Assembly: GCF_002858925.1 (NCBI RefSeq)
Contig: NZ_PJRS01000006.1
Coordinates: forward strand, 1-64,000
DNA: 64,000 bases
Direction of reading: 5' to 3'
Source: Caulobacter zeae
Lineage (GTDB): Bacteria; Pseudomonadota; Alphaproteobacteria; Caulobacterales; Caulobacteraceae
The notes under the pieces are model-generated. The model saw only the letters and a program-made list of their open reading frames with translations. It did no database searches and was not told the DNA's origin. Positions 7,840 to 16,628 of this stretch are shown in pieces. Each line of letters starts with the position of its first letter. Position 1 is the first letter of the stretch. Both the position numbers and the translations under genes were made by a program.

Positions 7840-7970
7840 TTTTCGGACCCGTGGCGCAGGAGGCGTTCAGATCGCGGCGACCGCCGAGATCGCAAGCATC
7901 GCGAACGAGCGAAGGCTAGCGATCGTGGGCCGCCAATCCAATTATGCTCGCCTTATAAGCAAGCTCCGCT

Positions 7971-8234
7971 TCAGGTCCGATCCTCGATGCGGATCAGCGC
8001 GTCCGGTCTCTCAAGCTTGAGCTCGTCTAATCGGGCGAGCGCCTGGGCCTAGGTCGAAAAACGGCGTTCTTTCGTCCAACGCGCCTGGGTCGGCGCGGTC
8101 CAAAGCTCTACCTCGAGGAGAAAGGGTCTCTCACGGTCGGTGTCGTCGAGCGTCAAGCGCGCACGAAACTCTCCACCGCCAGGTCGCCCAAGGCTGCATA
8201 CTGGACCCAGATTGCACGGCGGGTCAGCTTTCAT
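7971..8234 (-). pseudogene. Small gene after kdpE, interrupted by an in-frame TAG
   Basis: The ATG lies inside the last codons of the response-regulator gene, so its translation would be coupled to it. The frame encodes 61 residues (with LEVELWTAPTQARWTKERRF) and reaches TAG at 8049-8051. Beyond that stop the same frame continues sensibly for 25 more codons, AQALARLDELKLERPDALIR then IEDRT, ending TGA at 7971-7973. The best explanation is a point mutation to an amber codon in an 87-residue gene. The function is unknown. If the stop is the natural end, the CDS is 8049-8234. Confidence 0.45.
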
Positions 8235-8925
8235 CTTCGGGTATCAACCTGTAGCCTAATCCCGGCTCTGTCAGAAGAATGCGGGGCGCTGCGGGTTCTT
8301 CCTCCAGCTTCTGCCGTAATTGCCCGACGAGCACCCTGACAAACTGGGCGTCCGTCTGAGCTTGGGGGCCCCAGACGGACGCGATGAGTTGTCTATGGGT
8401 CACCACGCGCCCGGCGTAGCGAGCAAGCGTCTTAAGCAAATCATACTCGCGCGGCGTGAGCCGCACCTCATCGCCCTGAAGCAGAACGATCCGGTCGGCG
8501 AAATTGATTTCAAGATCGCCGGCCTTGAAGCGGGCGCGCGCTGAAAAACGGCGGTCACGCCCCCTGAGAGCCGCACGAAGCCTAGCCAGGAGTTCACCAA
8601 CGGCAAACGGCTTATTGACGAAATCGTCTGCGCCCAAGTCGAGGGCAGCGATCTTTTCTGCCTCAATATCACGCGCCGACAGCACGACGATGGGGACTTC
8701 GGACCACTCTCTGATGCGCTCGATCACCGCCTTGCCATCAAGGTCGGGCAAGCCAAGGTCCAGGATCACGACGTCGCAACCATCGCGGGCCAGGTGAGAA
8801 AGCGCGCCTGCGCCGGTCTCCGCCGTCGTGACCTGATAGCCCGCCGCGCTCAGAGCCGGCGTAAGGGCGCGCACCAATTGCGGCTCGTCGTCGACCAGCA
8901 ATATGTGTGCCTGGTTAAGCTGCAA
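8224..8925 (-). CDS. kdpE: KdpE-like OmpR-family response regulator
   Basis: A 233-residue response regulator. The receiver domain has Asp12/Asp13, phospho-acceptor Asp56 (VVILDLGLPDLDG) and Lys105 (FVNKPF). The C-terminal winged helix (LTPREYDLLKTLARYAGRVV, then TDAQFVRVLVGQLRQKLE and GLGYRL) is of the OmpR/PhoB class and most like KdpE. KdpE normally activates the potassium-uptake operon kdpFABC. The start is a TTG within the last codons of the sensor gene, an 11-base overlap that couples the two. No kdpABC genes are in the window, so the target is open. Confidence 0.85.
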   Translation of the reverse strand: MQLNQAHILLVDDEPQLVRALTPALSAAGYQVTTAETGAGALSHLARDGCDVVILDLGLPDLDGKAVIERIREWSEVPIVVLSARDIEAEKIAALDLGADDFVNKPFAVGELLARLRAALRGRDRRFSARARFKAGDLEINFADRIVLLQGDEVRLTPREYDLLKTLARYAGRVVTHRQLIASVWGPQAQTDAQFVRVLVGQLRQKLEEEPAAPRILLTEPGLGYRLIPEDES

Positions 8926-10387
8926 GCGCCGTCTCCCGGGTGAAGAGCATCGAGACCAGCAGGCCTTGCTGGTTGTCGCTGCGGGGCTGAGCGGCGATCG
9001 TGCCGTTCATCGCCTCGACCAAGCCACGAGCAATCGAAAGGCCCAGTCCCGCGCCCTGGCTGGCGCCGGCCGTCCGCCCACGATAAAACTTGTCGAAGAT
9101 CCGCCCGTGCTCGTCGGCTTCGAGGCCAGGCCCGCAGTCCTCGACCTCCAGGAGTGCGGCCGCGCCCAGGTCGGTAAGGCGAACGACGATGGCGCGGCCC
9201 TGGCCGGCATAACGCATCGCGTTGTCCAAGACGTTGTCGAGGGCCTGTTCTAGCAAGATAGGATCGCCTTCGAGCGGGCAGGGCGAGTTAGGCAGCACAC
9301 GTTCGATGTTCGCGCCCAAGCGCCTGAGCCGCGTGGCGCATCGGTTGACGATCTCGGCCATGTCGAAGCCCTGGCGGTTTAGTTGCAGAGCGCCAGATTC
9401 GAGCCGGGTCATGCTCAACAGATTGGCAACGAAGCGATTGAGGCGCTCGGCCTCCTCCTCGATCGTCTCGATCAGGTCCAGGCTCACCTCGGGGGAAAAT
9501 TGTCGGCCAAAGGCTTTGAGACTCGATGCAGAGGCCAGTATGGACGCTAGGGGCGTGCGCAAGTCGTGCGAGATGGACGATAACAACGCCGTTCGCAGGC
9601 GCTCGGTCTTGCTCGCGGCGGCCAGGTCAGCGTTTGTCTGGGCCATGCGCGCACGCGCGATGGCCGCGCCGCCTAGGTCGACCAGCACATTGATTAGGCG
9701 GTCGCCGTCCTCATCGGGGCGATCCTCGGCGCTTGATCGCCAAGCCGCCAGTCCAAGCTCCTCGCCCTCGGCCGCGATGACCTGCACTCGCCAACCTTGC
9801 GATGAAAGAGCCAATGCGCCGGGCAGGTCTCGGGGCGAGCCATCTTCTGGGTAGCGCCACAGGCGCGCGCCATGGCTGATCATGGCCGAGCCCTTAGCTG
9901 CTAAAGCCATCTGCTTGACTATAAGCTGGCGAATTTCGTCTTCGTCGCTGGTCGACGATAGCGCTTTACTGGCTTCGAAGAGCGCCGAGGTCGCCCGAGC
10001 CCGGCGCATGTTGCGCAGGGCCTCGTCCTTGAGCCGGCCGGCCAGGCCGCCGGTCAGCACCGCCACGGCGAGAAAGACCAAAAGGACCAGCACATCTTCT
10101 GGGGAGGCCATCTGAAAGGCAAAACGCGGCTCGACCAGATAGATGTTGTAGATCAGGAAGGCGAGCAGGGCGGCGAAATAGGCCGGGTAGGATCCCAGTG
10201 TTACCGCGCACACCAGCACGCCGGCCAGAAACACCATGGACAAACGGGTGGTGCTCAGGAGGCGATAGAGCAACTCGGCCACGCCGGTGCTCACAGCGAT
10301 TATCGCAGCAGCGGCGCCGAAACGCCAAAGCCCAAGAGGCTTTGCACCTAATCTATGGAGCCTGGAAACTATCGCGTCGTAAATCAT
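8915..10387 (-). CDS. Short KdpD-like sensor histidine kinase
   Basis: A 490-residue kinase equal to the C-terminal half of KdpD. It has a DUF4118 four-helix membrane domain (about residues 20-115, including VLVLLVFLAVAVLTGGLAGR), a GAF-like linker, HisKA with LLSSISHDLRTPLASIL (His near 270), and an ATPase domain with N box (DNVLDNAMRYAG), DCGPGLE and GAGLGLSIA. The ~400-residue cytoplasmic N-terminus of classical KdpD (sensor KdpD domain and Usp domain) is absent. The ATG at 10387 is followed directly by membrane-domain sequence, so it is short by design or by loss. A 12-G run lies 47-58 bases upstream. It is co-transcribed with the response regulator. Confidence 0.85.
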   Translation of the reverse strand: MIYDAIVSRLHRLGAKPLGLWRFGAAAAIIAVSTGVAELLYRLLSTTRLSMVFLAGVLVCAVTLGSYPAYFAALLAFLIYNIYLVEPRFAFQMASPEDVLVLLVFLAVAVLTGGLAGRLKDEALRNMRRARATSALFEASKALSSTSDEDEIRQLIVKQMALAAKGSAMISHGARLWRYPEDGSPRDLPGALALSSQGWRVQVIAAEGEELGLAAWRSSAEDRPDEDGDRLINVLVDLGGAAIARARMAQTNADLAAASKTERLRTALLSSISHDLRTPLASILASASSLKAFGRQFSPEVSLDLIETIEEEAERLNRFVANLLSMTRLESGALQLNRQGFDMAEIVNRCATRLRRLGANIERVLPNSPCPLEGDPILLEQALDNVLDNAMRYAGQGRAIVVRLTDLGAAALLEVEDCGPGLEADEHGRIFDKFYRGRTAGASQGAGLGLSIARGLVEAMNGTIAAQPRSDNQQGLLVSMLFTRETALAA

Positions 10388-10433
10388 AGGCCTTCAGGGG
10401 TGTCGTGCGCCGGCCGAGCCGAGCGTCTGTCTC

Positions 10434-10445
10434 GGGGGGGGGGGG
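10434..10445. repeat. G12 homopolymer in a divergent promoter region
   Basis: Twelve consecutive G lie in the 250-base intergenic region between the KdpD-like kinase (minus) and the Pal-like gene (plus), 47-58 bases before the kinase start. Tracts this long are rare and slip during replication, so the length may vary between cells or reflect assembly uncertainty. No gene is visible in 10388-10637. An AT-rich block (ttataaatttctta, 10562-10575) may be part of the promoter of the lipoprotein gene. Confidence 0.7.
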
Positions 10446-10637
10446 CAGGCAGGCTCGGCATGGCCGACGCACTTTCCGCCCGCGGGGGAGGGCGGAGAGC
10501 GCTGAGAGTGGAGGCGCCGGCTCCGCCGGGCAACTATGTCGTCCTTATGCGGAGCCGACGGATTATAAATTTCTTATGCTTGCTCGTCGGCCTCGCCCAT
10601 CCTCGTTTCAAGCCTCGCCCTTGATGAGGATAAGCTC

Positions 10638-11177
10638 ATGTTTCGCCCGCTTACCTGCGCTATTGTCGCGCCTTTGTTGATCTCACTGGCCGCTTGCGCC
10701 ACGAAACCTCCGCCAGCGGCAATGCAAGCTCAGTCTGATCATGCTCCGGCGGTGGCCGATGTGCCCGCGCCGTCGTCCGACGATCTGCCCCGGCAAGCGC
10801 CGGGCATCGCGATCATGCAGCAGCGCCTGGCCGCCGAAGCGGGCGATCGCGTCTACTTTGCTCTGGACCGCCATGACCTTTCCGAAGACGCCATGAACGT
10901 CCTTAAGGCCCAGGCGAGGTGGCTGGCCCAAAACAGCCAGGTAAGGGTTCTCGTCGCCGGCAACTGCGATGAACGCGGGACGCGGGAGTACAATTTCGCG
11001 CTGGGCGCGCGTCGCGCAGCCGCTGCTCGGGACTTCCTTGTCGCCCAGGGCGTGGCGCCCAGCCGCATCGAAACCGTCTCGTACGGAAAGGAACGGCCGA
11101 TCAACGCCGGGACTAATGAAGCGGCCTGGTCGCGCAACCGTAACGCCAATACGGTCATTGTTGATCTTGGGACCTAG
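10638..11177 (+). CDS. Pal-like OmpA-family lipoprotein
   Basis: A 179-residue outer-membrane lipoprotein. The signal peptide ends in a lipobox, LISLAAC, with the lipidated Cys at position 20. After a Pro/Ala-rich spacer comes the OmpA C-terminal peptidoglycan-binding domain: YFALDRHDLSEDA, VAGNCDERGTREYN, LGARRAAAARDFL and SYGKERP. The pattern is that of Pal, which ties the outer membrane to the wall in the Tol-Pal system. No tolQRAB genes are nearby, so this is probably an extra Pal paralogue. It stands alone, before an XRE regulator. Confidence 0.85.
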   Translation: MFRPLTCAIVAPLLISLAACATKPPPAAMQAQSDHAPAVADVPAPSSDDLPRQAPGIAIMQQRLAAEAGDRVYFALDRHDLSEDAMNVLKAQARWLAQNSQVRVLVAGNCDERGTREYNFALGARRAAAARDFLVAQGVAPSRIETVSYGKERPINAGTNEAAWSRNRNANTVIVDLGT

Positions 11178-11298
11178 GTTTCGCCAGGAGTTGCCCAAAG
11201 CGGCCGCGCCAGGGCGGGGCGAGGACTGCGCTCTTGGACAATCTTCGCCCCGCGCTTTAGAGTATTAGAGTCGAGCTTGTTTTCCGGAACCCCAGGTC

Positions 11299-11673
11299 GT
11301 GAAGCGCTCATCCCCCCATCCGTTCGACGTGTCCGTAGGGCAACGTCTGCGAGCAGTGCGGCGTTTGAAGGAAGTTTCACAGGCTGATTTGGGCGACGCC
11401 GTAGGCCTTACATTTCAGCAGATCCAGAAGTACGAACAGGGGCAAAATCGAATATCGGCTTCTATGCTGTTCGAACTCGCCAAGGCTCTTGAGGTTTCCA
11501 TGAGCCAACTGCTCGGCGAGGCCGCAGAGGTGCAGAATGAGACCATGAGGCTTGTTGATGGAGCAGAGGCGGCCGCGCTCCTCCGAGCCTTTCAGCGAAT
11601 TTCGTCCCCTCGCGTTCGTCGCGAGATAATACATTTCGTTGAAGCTGTGCCAGATATATGGTCGCTGGAATAA
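11299..11673 (+). CDS. XRE-family HTH transcriptional regulator
   Basis: A 124-residue protein starting at GTG 11299. Its N-terminal Cro/C1 helix-turn-helix occupies about residues 10-70 (VGQRLRAVRRLKEVSQADLG, then LTFQQIQKYEQGQNRISAS). The C-terminal half is helical (RVRREIIHFVEAVPDIW) and typical of the small Caulobacter/Rhizobium XRE regulators. It shares the LTFQQ-QKY core with the regulator at 606-1028, so the two are distant paralogues. No operator could be picked out. Confidence 0.85.
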   Translation: MKRSSPHPFDVSVGQRLRAVRRLKEVSQADLGDAVGLTFQQIQKYEQGQNRISASMLFELAKALEVSMSQLLGEAAEVQNETMRLVDGAEAAALLRAFQRISSPRVRREIIHFVEAVPDIWSLE

Positions 11674-11818
11674 GTCGGTCGGCATAATTTTCTTATAATG
11701 AAAATTCGATCGGCAGTCTTGCGGTGTGGTCGGTTGTCGCAGTTGCTTGTCTGGGGCGATTTTTAATTTTCGATTCATCGATATATCCGACGCTCACGCT
11801 GAATTGCGGGGGATAATC

Positions 11819-13822
11819 ATGCGTCTCGATGACTTGAAGATTTCGACCAAGGTCTTGGCACCGGCGCTTATCCTGGCGGCTCTGGCCCTCGCGGTTGCGA
11901 TCGCCGGCGCCTGGAGCACGAACACGGTTCGGCAGACCGCGCGGGTTCTTGTCGAAGAACGTGCGCCGCTCGAGCTGGCCAGCGCGCGGTTCAATCGCCG
12001 TCTCCAAGCCATGGGCTATGCCACTTACCGGACTATCGCCTACTCCAGCAGACAGGCCGAGGGACGTGCGGCTGGAGTGGAACTCGATCGAAACTATGCT
12101 GAAAGCAAGGCTTTGCTCGATGAAATGGTCAAGGTTGAGCCGGCCGCGAACGCCAAGGTCAAGGATTTCCGCCTGCGGCTGGACAAGGTCTATGCAGCGG
12201 CTCGCGAAGGGGCCGATCTTGGGCTGCAGGACGCCAACGATGCGGCCATCCTCGTCATTGCGGAGATCAATCCGAGCATCGCCCAGCTGAGCGCCGACGT
12301 CAGCACGTTCACCAATGGCCACAATGATCAGACCCGTGTGCTGGCGGCCCAAGCGGAGAAAAGGGCCATCGCAAGTGTGACCACGATGCTCGCCGTCGGC
12401 ACCGTCGCGGCTGGCCTTGGTCTGGTCTTGGCGATCTGGATCGGTCGCAACAAGATCGCCCGTCCGCTCATTAACCTGTCCAAGACCATGGAAGTCCTGG
12501 CCCAGGGTTCGGTGGAAGTCGACGTGGTCGGCGGCCAGCGCCGCGACGAAGTCGGCGCCATGGCCCGCTCGGTCCAGGTGTTCAAGGACAACGCCCTGGC
12601 CCTGCGCACCGCCGAAGCCGCCCAGCAGCGCGCCGCCGCCGAGACGGAAGCCGAGCGCCGCCGCAACGAGCAGGTCCGCGAAGCCGCCGCCAAGGAGCAG
12701 GCCTTCGTGATGGAAATCATCGCCACGGGCCTGAACCGCCTGGCCGAGGGCGACCTGACCTATCGCGTCGACGCCGACTTCCCGGCCGACTACAAGCGCC
12801 TGCAGTCCGACTTCAACGGCGCCATCAGCCAGCTCGAAGAGGCGATGCGCACCATCGTCCACGCCGCCAACGGCATCGGCGCCGGCAGCGACGAGATCGC
12901 CTCGGCCGCCGACGACCTGTCGCGCCGCAGCGAGCAGCAGGCCGCCAGCCTGGAAGAGACCGCCGCGGCCCTCGACGAGATCACCGCCACCGTCCGCCGC
13001 TCGTCGGTCGGCGCCCAGGAAGCCGCCCGCGTGGTCGGCTCGACCCGTTCGGACGCCGAGCGCACCAGCGCGGTCGTCAAGGGCGCCGTGGACGCCATGC
13101 AGCAGATCGAGAAGTCCTCGAGCGAGATCAGCCAGATCATCGGCGTGATCGACGAGATCGCTTTCCAGACCAATCTCCTGGCCCTGAACGCCGGCGTCGA
13201 GGCCGCGCGCGCCGGTGATGCGGGCAAGGGCTTCGCCGTCGTCGCCCAGGAGGTGCGCGCCCTTGCCCAGCGCTCGGCCGAAGCCGCCAAGGAGATCAAG
13301 ACCCTGATCTCCACCTCTTCTCACCAGGTCGAGCAAGGGGTCTCGATGGTTGGCCAGACCGGCGAGGCCCTGCAGGCGATCGTCTCCAAGGTCGGGGAGA
13401 TCGACGCCCTTGTCAGCGAGATCGCCGCAGGCGCGGGAGAACAGGCCACCGGCCTCAACCAGGTCAACGCCGCCGTCAACCAGATGGACCAGACCGTCCA
13501 GCAGAACGCCGCTATGGTCGAACAGTCGACCGCCGCCAGCCACTCGCTGAAGGGCGAGGCGACCGGCCTGATGGCGATGATCTCGCGCTTCAACGTCTCG
13601 GGCGCCGAAGCCCGCCGCGCCTCGGCCGGCGGCGGTTGGGTCCGCCGCAGCGCTCCGATGGCCTCTGCGCCGATCTCGCGCCCGGCGGCCAAGCCAGCCG
13701 TGTCGCTGGCCGCCGCCGACAGCCGCCCGGGCGCCAACCCTGTCCGCTCGGCCCAGGCCAAGCTCGCCGCCTTCGCCTCGTCGGCCCCGGCAGCCACCAG
13801 CGACGACTGGGAAGAGTTCTAG
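11819..13822 (+). CDS. Transmembrane methyl-accepting chemotaxis protein
   Basis: A 667-residue chemoreceptor. TM1 (about residues 14-34) and TM2 (about 185-208, LAVGTVAAGLGLVLAIWI) enclose a ~150-residue periplasmic helical sensor domain. A HAMP domain, an alpha-helical region and the MCP signalling hairpin follow, with the conserved tip [20 protein letters not shown] near residues 443-463. It ends in DDWEEF, a pentapeptide-like C-terminus (x-W-x-x-F) that in other receptors tethers methyltransferase CheR or CheB. The start at 11819 has GGGGGA upstream; the open frame extends earlier without a better start. From HAMP onward the codons are almost uniformly G/C-ending, unlike the N-terminus. 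A strong terminator follows. Confidence 0.95.
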   Translation: MRLDDLKISTKVLAPALILAALALAVAIAGAWSTNTVRQTARVLVEERAPLELASARFNRRLQAMGYATYRTIAYSSRQAEGRAAGVELDRNYAESKALLDEMVKVEPAANAKVKDFRLRLDKVYAAAREGADLGLQDANDAAILVIAEINPSIAQLSADVSTFTNGHNDQTRVLAAQAEKRAIASVTTMLAVGTVAAGLGLVLAIWIGRNKIARPLINLSKTMEVLAQGSVEVDVVGGQRRDEVGAMARSVQVFKDNALALRTAEAAQQRAAAETEAERRRNEQVREAAAKEQAFVMEIIATGLNRLAEGDLTYRVDADFPADYKRLQSDFNGAISQLEEAMRTIVHAANGIGAGSDEIASAADDLSRRSEQQAASLEETAAALDEITATVRRSSVGAQEAARVVGSTRSDAERTSAVVKGAVDAMQQIEKSSSEISQIIGVIDEIAFQTNLLALNAGVEAARAGDAGKGFAVVAQEVRALAQRSAEAAKEIKTLISTSSHQVEQGVSMVGQTGEALQAIVSKVGEIDALVSEIAAGAGEQATGLNQVNAAVNQMDQTVQQNAAMVEQSTAASHSLKGEATGLMAMISRFNVSGAEARRASAGGGWVRRSAPMASAPISRPAAKPAVSLAAADSRPGANPVRSAQAKLAAFASSAPAATSDDWEEF

Positions 13823-13865
13823 GTCCAACGCAGTCCCGCACTCCAGGTTCGCCTGGAGGCCACTT

Positions 13866-13895
13866 GCCCCGCCGGCCAGCCGGCGGGGCATTTTT
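13866..13895 (+). terminator. Rho-independent terminator of the chemoreceptor gene
   Basis: GCCCCGCCGG (13866-13875), a 4-base loop CCAG, and CCGGCGGGGC (13880-13889) form a perfect 10-bp GC stem followed by ATTTTT. It lies 44 bases after the stop codon of the chemoreceptor gene and reads in the same direction. Confidence 0.9.
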
Positions 13896-14007
13896 CTGCG
13901 ATCGCGCGGCCTTGTTCAGCGCCCAGCTTTTAGTCTACTTGGTCGCTGAGAAGGTTTTCTGAGATTGATAGGTAATGGATAGTTCGACCGAATTTAAAGC
14001 GCTGCTA

Positions 14008-14145
14008 TTACGCCTGCGGATTCTTCTCGATGGCCTCGACGATGTTCAAATTCGCCGATACAATTGCATTGGTCAGGAAATTTAACGTATGACGCGCCTG
14101 GTAAACGTGCTGCCAGACGGCAGCTGAGGTTGCTGATGTCTGGGC
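14008..14145 (-). pseudogene. Unidentified helical coding remnant
   Basis: The 494 bases between the chemoreceptor and the HWE kinase hold no complete gene. On the minus strand, after a TGA, a frame of 46 codons reads SATSAAVWQHVYQARHTLNF then SANLNIVEAIEKNPQA and stops. It looks like a real amphipathic helix-helix C-terminus. A second frame upstream reads GEKFVQKASDPLGAMSPDIS, so an original gene may be split by a frameshift near 14146. I do not recognise the family. Confidence 0.3.
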
Positions 14146-14316
14146 TCATGGCGCCGAGCGGGTCAGATGCTTTCTGGACGAATTTTTCCCCCTGCCAACC
14201 CGCCACTGATCGGCGACTTCGGCAACGCCGCAGGGGCGGCGGTCGGTCATTACAATGCTAGGGCGCAACGAACGACACCGGCATCGGCGCGCGCCTTGCT
14301 AGTCCATCGGCCATCG

Positions 14317-16257
14317 TCAACCGCGCTTCTTAGTCTGCAGATCGACCTGCAGGCCGTCCTTTGCCCAATCGAATGCGATGGTCGCTTCAAGCTGGCGAGC
14401 CAGGCGCGCCACGAGGCGTGAGCCAAACCCGGTTCGCTTGGGGGGCTCTACCGCGGGGCCGCCGCGTTCCTCCCAGTGAAGGCGCCATTGGTCAGGTTTG
14501 CCCGACCAGCGGACGTCTAGGCTGCCCCCCAACGTCGAGAGCGAGCCATACTTGACGGCGTTGGTCGCGAGCTCATGGAGGATCATGCTGACGGGCTGGA
14601 TCTGGTCGGCCGAGAGCCAGATTTCCCCTCCAGACAGGGTGAGGCGCGCTTGCGCCGCGAGGGTCGAAGCCAGCTCATCACGCACCACCTGGACCATCGA
14701 TCCGCCCCGCCAGGCGCCGTTCGCCAAGGTCGCCTGGGCGCGCGACATGGCTTCGATCCTGCCATAAAGCGCCGATCGCAAGGCTTCGCGGTCGCTCGCA
14801 TCTGACAGGCGCACGACCGACTGGATGACGGCCAGCGAGTTGCGGGCCCGGTGGTCGACCTCGCGCATGAGCAGTTCGCTCGTCTCTTCGGCCTGCTTTC
14901 GTGCGGTGATATCCATGGCCGTTCCGGCCACTCGCACGCACCGCCCCTGGCTGTCGAACAGCCCGCGGCCTTTGGCCGCCACCCAGCGCGTAGCGCCGTC
15001 CTTCGCGCCGATAGTTCTATACTCCACATCGTAGAGCGCGCGCTGGTCAGGATCGGCCGCGGCGGCATAGGCCTCTGTGGTCGCTCTTAGATCGTCTGGA
15101 TGCAGGCCGCTGTAGAAATCCTTCATCGAGACCGGCCTGCCTGGCTCCAGGCCAAATAGGGCCCGCACGCGATCATCCCAGTAGAGGGCGCCGTGCCCAT
15201 GTTCGACGTCCCACAGACCTGTCTCGCTGTATTCGGTCGCCAACCTAAGTCTCGTCTCACTCTCGTGAAGGGCGCGTTCGCTTCGTGCGCGCTCGACGAA
15301 AGCCCAGGAGCGTTCGGCAGCCTCGCGGACAAGCGCCTGTTCGCGATCGGTCCACACGTGCGCAATCCTATGGTGAACCGCGATCAGCGCGCGAAGGCGA
15401 CCATCGCGTATCAGCGGCATGCAGATCGTCGAGGCTATACCGAGCGATTGGAATGTCGCCGCCTCGTGTTGGGCGATCTCGACGCTGTTGTCATTGATCA
15501 CGAGCGGCAGTCCCCGCGAAAGACGATCAACCGCCAGGCTTCCAAAATCCGACAGTCGGTATCGGCCTACGATCGAGGTCGAACCGACAGCGGTCCAGTC
15601 GCCGCGTATAGAAAAGTCGTTGCTGTTGTCGTCCATATCCGCATAGGCGCAGATGGCGACGTCCAACTGTTCGCCGATCAACTGTGTGGCTCGCTGCATC
15701 ACCGCCTCCGCGCTCGTCAAGGTCGCTGTTATCCTGGTGAAGCGGTCGAGAAAGAGCAGGGCCGTCTCGCTTTCCTGTCGGGCGGCGCGCTCAAGTGCGG
15801 CGGAAGTCGTCTCTATACAGATGCAAAGGACGCCCCCGATCACATCGCCGGCCGGAATGGCGCTGTATGAAAAGGTGAACCATGCCGGCGTAGGCGATCC
15901 GGTCCGCTGCAACAGCACCTCATGGTCTTCAAAGAGGCTAGGCTCCCCCGAGAACGCCGCCGCGATGACGGGGGCCATTCGCTCCTCGGACTGGGGCCAG
16001 ACCTCGAAAAACCGACGTCCAAGAGCCCACGGATGCTTTTCACCAAGAATGGCGCGATAGGCGTCGTTGTAGACCAACGCCCGCTGCGGTCCCCAAAGCA
16101 AAAACATAGGCAGCGGGGCGTTGAGCAAGGTCGCCACCTGCTGACGCAGGACCGGCGACCACTGATCAATCCCGCCCAAGGCGGCCGTCCAGAAGTCATC
16201 GGCTTCCAAACGCGATGCGATGTCGCCGTCCAGCTTGGCTGGAAATGATGAGGTCAT
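14317..16257 (-). CDS. GAF/PAS HWE-family sensor histidine kinase
   Basis: A 646-residue soluble kinase. It has an N-terminal PAS-like domain (PMFLLWGPQRALVYNDAYR), a GAF domain (about 170-320, with the SIVGRYRLSDFG and STICMPLIRDGRLRALIAVH patterns), a PAS domain with PAC motif (LYDVEYRTIGAKDG), and an HWE kinase core. The phospho-acceptor His is near residue 466 (MREVDHRARNSLAVIQ), the N box is LHELATNAVKYG, and the diagnostic Trp-x-Glu is LHWEERGG. HWE kinases in this group often feed the PhyR-NepR-EcfG general stress response. A paralogue with one more PAS domain lies at 53472-55784 and shares an upstream promoter-like element. It is monocistronic. Confidence 0.92.
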   Translation of the reverse strand: MTSSFPAKLDGDIASRLEADDFWTAALGGIDQWSPVLRQQVATLLNAPLPMFLLWGPQRALVYNDAYRAILGEKHPWALGRRFFEVWPQSEERMAPVIAAAFSGEPSLFEDHEVLLQRTGSPTPAWFTFSYSAIPAGDVIGGVLCICIETTSAALERAARQESETALLFLDRFTRITATLTSAEAVMQRATQLIGEQLDVAICAYADMDDNSNDFSIRGDWTAVGSTSIVGRYRLSDFGSLAVDRLSRGLPLVINDNSVEIAQHEAATFQSLGIASTICMPLIRDGRLRALIAVHHRIAHVWTDREQALVREAAERSWAFVERARSERALHESETRLRLATEYSETGLWDVEHGHGALYWDDRVRALFGLEPGRPVSMKDFYSGLHPDDLRATTEAYAAAADPDQRALYDVEYRTIGAKDGATRWVAAKGRGLFDSQGRCVRVAGTAMDITARKQAEETSELLMREVDHRARNSLAVIQSVVRLSDASDREALRSALYGRIEAMSRAQATLANGAWRGGSMVQVVRDELASTLAAQARLTLSGGEIWLSADQIQPVSMILHELATNAVKYGSLSTLGGSLDVRWSGKPDQWRLHWEERGGPAVEPPKRTGFGSRLVARLARQLEATIAFDWAKDGLQVDLQTKKRG

Positions 16258-16317
16258 CGCCGCGGGGCCCCTAAGTCAGATTGTGCTCAGCATCCCAACC
16301 ATGGCTTCGGCCGATTT

Positions 16318-16342
16318 AACACCAATGCCAAGCTCTGGTTGC
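16318..16342 (-). promoter_or_regulatory. ECF-type promoter-like element of the HWE kinase
   Basis: Read on the minus strand this is GCAAC, 16 bases, TGTT, about 60 bases upstream of the kinase start. The same block, including the spacer word AGCTTGGC, precedes the paralogous kinase at 55859-55883. It differs by one base in each box from the EcfG consensus GGAAC-N16-CGTT. The rest of the 371-base intergenic stretch 16258-16628 shows no gene. Confidence 0.5.
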
Positions 16343-16628
16343 GACAATCGCTGCCGACAAGCCCAACCTCGTTTGGGCCAGCAGCTTTGTCCTAACGGTC
16401 CGGCCTCCCGCCAGGTCGCCAGATAGGCCGGGCGGCCGCACTTGGCTCGGAATAATGGTCGAGGGGTTTAAGCGCCGTTGGTCTCAACGACTTGAGGTCA
16501 GCATCTAGGTTTAGCGCGCAAGCCTTGAACCTGGCCGCGATCGATGCCATAGGCGCCTACGGGTGCCCGGCCATCTTGGCCGGTCAGGATTCTCCGCTGG
16601 TCGGGCCGCCAGCGCGGAGAAACGCGCC

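Noticed and set aside
11693..13891. A 732-codon open frame on the strand opposite the chemoreceptor
   Set aside because: It mirrors the strongly GC3-biased receptor gene and has no start signal or domain; it is an antisense shadow.
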